A stretch of 64,000 bases of DNA from assembly GCF_030169785.1 (NCBI RefSeq), contig NZ_CP125854.1:1-64000 (forward strand). The letters run 5' to 3'. Source of the stretch: Bdellovibrio sp. 22V. GTDB lineage: Bacteria > Bdellovibrionota > Bdellovibrionia > Bdellovibrionales > Bdellovibrionaceae. The notes below the pieces were generated by a model, which saw only the letters and a program-made list of their open reading frames with translations, was not told the DNA's origin and made no database searches. Shown here piece by piece: positions 61,245-64,000 of this stretch (position 1 is the first letter of the stretch; the number at the start of each line of letters is the position of its first letter). Position numbers and translations under genes: made by a program.

Positions 61245-62399
61245 ATGTTACTCAATAAATGGCTTTGTTTGCCACTGACGGTGGTTATGGGCTTACAGGC
61301 CCAAGCAGAGCAACCAGCAGCAGTCAACTCCGGGGCTGGTGGCACGGCAGGATTTCAAGGAGTCGTACTTTCAGGGCAGGCATCGCGTGCTTCGACTGAA
61401 GGGATTACGATCAATATCGCGAATTCGTGCTTTGGAACAAACTTGCGACACGTGCAAAATCCAATTGCGAAAGATTCAATCATTACTTTTTATATTACTT
61501 TGAATGATAAAGGGACCAATAGACTTTATCATGTGAAATATCCAGCGGCAGTCGTCTCGCTTTCTGGAAATGCCAGTGAAGTGCGAATTCCTGACGGGGA
61601 TACCTCGGGCAATGGTGTTGTTGCCTCTTACGCCGGTAATAACGTGCGTATTACAGTGCCAATCAATTTCACAACGAAAGTGGATGAAGAAGGAAATATC
61701 AGCGATGACTTCGATGTGAAGTTGGGCGCTGTTCGTTTCCATCAAAGTTTTGCGCCCGGAAAAGAAACGGGACGTGAATACATGGGTTTCACTGGGGACC
61801 TATCCGGTAACGTTTATACGAGCCATTCAAAGGACGGAAAGCAGTATAGTATTTCTGCATTCTTCCCTGGTGAGAACGGTTTCTGCGGCGGTTATTTCTC
61901 TCCTCTTATGGTGTTCTTTGATGACAAACGTCCTCAGTTCAATGCTTCTGTGGATTTCCCATTGATCCCGGGCATGAAAACAAGATGGCCTGAAAAGGGT
62001 GCTCCTGGTGCCTTTATCGCTGTGGATCGTGATGGCGATAAGAAAATTACAAAAGCGGAAGAGCTTTTCGGAAACCTTGGCGATAAATATAAAAACGGTT
62101 TCGAAGCATTGCGTGAGTTTGATTCCAACAAAGACGACGTAATCGACGCCAAAGATAAAGAATTTGCGAAGCTTCTCTTGTGGTTTGATCGTAATGGAGA
62201 CGGTATCAGCGATGCCGGTGAATTGGTGCCATTGAAGAAACGAGTGAAGTCGATTTCGTTGAAATATGACTCCTCACAAACAAGTTCAATGGGAGACCGC
62301 GCCGAAGTTCGTGAACGCAGTACTTTTGTGTTCAAGGAAAAAGGCAAAGAAAAGCAAGGTGCTGTTATCGACTTGTGGTTTGCTCCACAACCGAAATAG
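61245..62399 (+). CDS. Secreted EF-hand calcium-binding protein
   Basis: A 384-residue secreted protein (signal peptide ending near AQA). An N-terminal beta domain (about 40-250) precedes three EF-hand-like calcium loops: DRDGDKKITKAEE (about 261), DSNKDDVIDAKD (about 292) and DRNGDGISDAGE (about 315). The first and third have all coordinating Asp/Glu positions. It lies 26 bases after the pseudopilin operon and ends at a terminator, so it is probably its last gene. Calcium might stabilise an assembled tip, like PilY1 in type IV pili; this is inference. Confidence 0.78.
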   Translation: MLLNKWLCLPLTVVMGLQAQAEQPAAVNSGAGGTAGFQGVVLSGQASRASTEGITINIANSCFGTNLRHVQNPIAKDSIITFYITLNDKGTNRLYHVKYPAAVVSLSGNASEVRIPDGDTSGNGVVASYAGNNVRITVPINFTTKVDEEGNISDDFDVKLGAVRFHQSFAPGKETGREYMGFTGDLSGNVYTSHSKDGKQYSISAFFPGENGFCGGYFSPLMVFFDDKRPQFNASVDFPLIPGMKTRWPEKGAPGAFIAVDRDGDKKITKAEELFGNLGDKYKNGFEALREFDSNKDDVIDAKDKEFAKLLLWFDRNGDGISDAGELVPLKKRVKSISLKYDSSQTSSMGDRAEVRERSTFVFKEKGKEKQGAVIDLWFAPQPK

Positions 62400-62419
62400 T
62401 CAAAGTTAAAAAGCAAATG

Positions 62420-62448
62420 AAAAACGGCGCTGAAAAAGCGCCGTTTTT
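62420..62448 (+). terminator. Rho-independent terminator after the EF-hand gene
   Basis: AAAACGGCGC with GCGCCGTTTT, a seven-base loop and further Ts. It ends the pseudopilin/EF-hand operon. Confidence 0.92.
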
Positions 62449-62492
62449 ATTTTATAAGACCTTTGTATTTTTGACGTCTTATAGTGCAGAGT

Positions 62493-62523
62493 TTGACTCT
62501 CTATGCAAGCGGCAGTCGATAAT
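62493..62523 (+). promoter_or_regulatory. Candidate promoter for hsp20
   Basis: TTGACT and GATAAT with 19 bases between them lie 20 to 50 bases before the hsp20 start. The spacing is a little long for a housekeeping promoter. No heat-shock sigma motif was recognised. Confidence 0.3.
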
Positions 62524-62545
62524 CTTCCTATCAAAAGGAGGATAT

Positions 62546-62989
62546 ATGCCTATGCGTTCTTTGGGTCCCTGGGTGGGTGGCCGTCGTGGGCCCAGTCACG
62601 ATTTAATGAGTCAGTTTGAGGAATTTATCAATGAATTTGATCGTGGTTTATCGCCCACTCGCCATGGTCAGTTCGATTTCTCTCCAGCGGTGGATCTGGA
62701 AGAAAAAGACAATGCCTATATCGTTACGGTGGATCTTCCTGGTATAAAAAGGGACGAAATCAAGGTCGATCTCTCCGAGAATATTCTGACCATCTCGGGC
62801 GAAAGAAAACGTGAAACTCAAGGCGAGGGAAAATACACCGAACGGTACTACGGTAAATTTGAGCGCAGCTTCTCTTTGCCGAACCAAATTGCCGGTGACA
62901 AGGTGAAGGCGGAGTTTAAAGACGGCGTTTTAAAGATCAACCTCCCCAAAGCTGAGGGTGCACGCAGTCAATCTATCAAGGTTATGTAG
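62546..62989 (+). CDS. Small heat-shock protein (Hsp20/alpha-crystallin)
   Basis: A 147-residue chaperone with the alpha-crystallin domain: FSPAVDLEEKDNAYIVTVDL, PGIKRDEIKVDLSENILTIS, GERKRETQGEGKYTERYYGK, FERSFSLPNQI, EFKDGVLKINLPKAE. Cytoplasmic. ATG 62546 follows AAAGGAGG. It binds unfolding proteins to stop aggregation. Its 3' end has a hairpin that reaches the next gene's start. Confidence 0.95.
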   Translation: MPMRSLGPWVGGRRGPSHDLMSQFEEFINEFDRGLSPTRHGQFDFSPAVDLEEKDNAYIVTVDLPGIKRDEIKVDLSENILTISGERKRETQGEGKYTERYYGKFERSFSLPNQIAGDKVKAEFKDGVLKINLPKAEGARSQSIKVM

Positions 62990-63008
62990 AGTTTCCTTGA
63001 TCCTCGAA

Positions 63009-63036
63009 GCCCATGTGTTTGAATGAGCATATGGGC
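63009..63036 (+). promoter_or_regulatory. Hairpin overlapping the hutI start codon
   Basis: GCCCATGTG and CATATGGGC can pair with one G-T wobble. The second arm holds the ATG of hutI, followed by ATTTTAC. It may end the hsp20 transcript or hide the start codon. Confidence 0.45.
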
Positions 63037-64000
63037 ATTTTACTTAAAAACATCTCCACACTTCTTACGTTGCAAGGCGCTTCTCAAAAAAAAGGACGCG
63101 GAATTCAAGAGCAGGATCTGAGTATTGCAAATCAAGCGGCTCTGTTGATTGAAAAAGATAAAATTGCCTGGGTGGGGCCGCATAAAAAACTTCCTAAAGA
63201 GTTCGCCAAAAAGAATCACAGAGAAATCGATCTGAAAGGGAAGACGGTACTTCCTGGATTTGTAGAATGCCACACTCATCTTGTCTTTGCTGGCGATCGC
63301 GCCGCTGAATTTGAGATGCGTAATCAAGGCGTGAGTTATCAGGAAATTTCCGCAAAAGGCGGAGGCATCCTTTCCACTGTTAAAAAAACGCGGGCAGCCT
63401 CCGTCAATGATTTGGCGAGTGTCGCGCAAAAGCGTGCGAGTCAGTTTATCGCCCAAGGTGTGACAACTCTTGAGGTGAAGTCTGGTTACGCTCTTAATTT
63501 AAAAGACGAAATGAAGATGTTGCAGGCGGCGCAAAAGATCGAAAACGTGCGCACGCTGAATACGTTTCTTGGCGCCCATGCTCTGCCGCCTGAATTTAAG
63601 TCTTATGAAGAGTATCTGGAGTTCCTCGGAAATGAAGTTCTTCCTGTCGTGAAGAAGAAAAATCTTGCTCGCCGGGTGGATGTTTTTATTGAAAAAGGAT
63701 TTTTCCCGGCAGAGGCTTCGGAGAAATATCTCCGCAAGGCTCAGGCGCTGGGGTTTGACGTTCTTATTCATGCAGATCAGCTTTCACTCAGCGGAGGCAG
63801 TGATGTGGCCGTGCGAGTTGGTGCGCTTTCAGGCGACCATCTGCTGCAACTGACGGAAAAAGAAATTAAAAATCTTGCGAAGTCAGAAACGACCTGTGTG
63901 CTTCTGCCGACAGCGGATCTTTATATGAAAACAAAATATCCCGCGGCGAGAGAAATGATTGCAGCCGGAGCGCGGGTGGCTTTGGCGACCGACTTCAATC
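63031..64000 (+). CDS. hutI: Imidazolonepropionase, 3' end outside the window
   Basis: Hydrolyses imidazolonepropionate to formiminoglutamate, the third step of histidine breakdown. 323 codons are present; the rest runs off the window. The amidohydrolase metal motif CHTHL follows PGFVE, then RAAEFEMRNQGVSYQEISAK, ITLEVKSGYAL-like EVKSGYALNLKDE, LGAHALPPEF and the later HADQLS and ATDFN. It starts at ATG 63031, with no strong ribosome-binding site before it. It lies 27 kb from hutHU and probably has its own transcript. Confidence 0.93.
   Translation, partial: MGILLKNISTLLTLQGASQKKGRGIQEQDLSIANQAALLIEKDKIAWVGPHKKLPKEFAKKNHREIDLKGKTVLPGFVECHTHLVFAGDRAAEFEMRNQGVSYQEISAKGGGILSTVKKTRAASVNDLASVAQKRASQFIAQGVTTLEVKSGYALNLKDEMKMLQAAQKIENVRTLNTFLGAHALPPEFKSYEEYLEFLGNEVLPVVKKKNLARRVDVFIEKGFFPAEASEKYLRKAQALGFDVLIHADQLSLSGGSDVAVRVGALSGDHLLQLTEKEIKNLAKSETTCVLLPTADLYMKTKYPAAREMIAAGARVALATDFN

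Noticed and set aside
1-64000. tRNA, rRNA, CRISPR or prophage
   Set aside because: No cloverleaf, rRNA signature, regularly spaced repeats or phage-structural gene block were recognised; the fibre gene resembles tail fibres but stands among envelope genes.

Overview
The window looks like chromosomal DNA of a Bdellovibrio-type predatory bacterium. This rests on gene content, not on a database search: a trimeric-fibre-like adhesin built like the Bdellovibrio mosaic adhesive trimer (MAT) proteins, a RomR-like response regulator, many secreted peptidoglycan-active enzymes and small periplasmic proteins, a batABCD-type cluster, a histidine-utilisation (hut) pathway and an intact 2-oxoglutarate dehydrogenase complex. 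Base composition looks close to 50% GC by eye. Genes are tightly packed, many start/stop codons overlap, and convergent neighbours often share their stop codons. No rRNA, tRNA, CRISPR array or prophage was seen, and no gene-free stretch exceeds 300 bases.

Layout. 1-4.8 kb: bat cluster (two VWA proteins, TPR lipoprotein, BatD); the first ~90 bases are homopolymer-rich and look like a damaged contig end. 4.9-13.9 kb: MsrB, sirtuin, aconitase, a STAS-like protein, a solute-binding protein, a Tat-exported amine-oxidase-like flavoprotein and an HD hydrolase. 13.8-18.9 kb: a signalling block (hybrid histidine kinase, Hpt protein, OmpR-type regulator, two lone receiver proteins around a small unknown). 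19-20.6 kb: a lone transposase-like gene and an OmpA-family lipoprotein. 20.7-29.3 kb: SIMPL protein, SleB-like hydrolase, GyrI-like protein, thioredoxin-like protein, birA, nadC, RomR-like regulator, LptF/G permease, def-fmt-rpe. 29.3-36.2 kb: Rieske flavoprotein, slyX, NTF2-like and Nudix proteins, an outer-membrane protein, a palindromic element, then hutH-hutU. 36.3-40 kb: a basic histone-H1-like protein and an NMT1-type ABC importer. 40-49.6 kb: an envelope/adhesion region with a papain-like secreted protein, a TPR-lipoprotein/outer-membrane-protein operon, the fibre and its small lipoprotein, and a lytic transglycosylase with two related secreted proteins. 49.6-56.8 kb: lpdA, sucB, sucA and gpmA. 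56.9-62.4 kb: a four-gene pseudopilin-like operon ending in an EF-hand protein. 62.5-64 kb: hsp20 and the start of hutI.

How it fits together. Aconitase, SucA/SucB/LpdA and GpmA are central carbon metabolism; HutH, HutU and HutI convert histidine towards glutamate and so feed 2-oxoglutarate, although hutI lies 27 kb from hutHU. The candidates for less-described biology are the pseudopilin/coiled-coil/EF-hand operon (56,958-62,399), the fibre-plus-lipoprotein pair (44,473-46,573) with its neighbours, and the histidine-kinase/Hpt/receiver block (13,818-18,897). All names come from reading motifs in the translated sequence.
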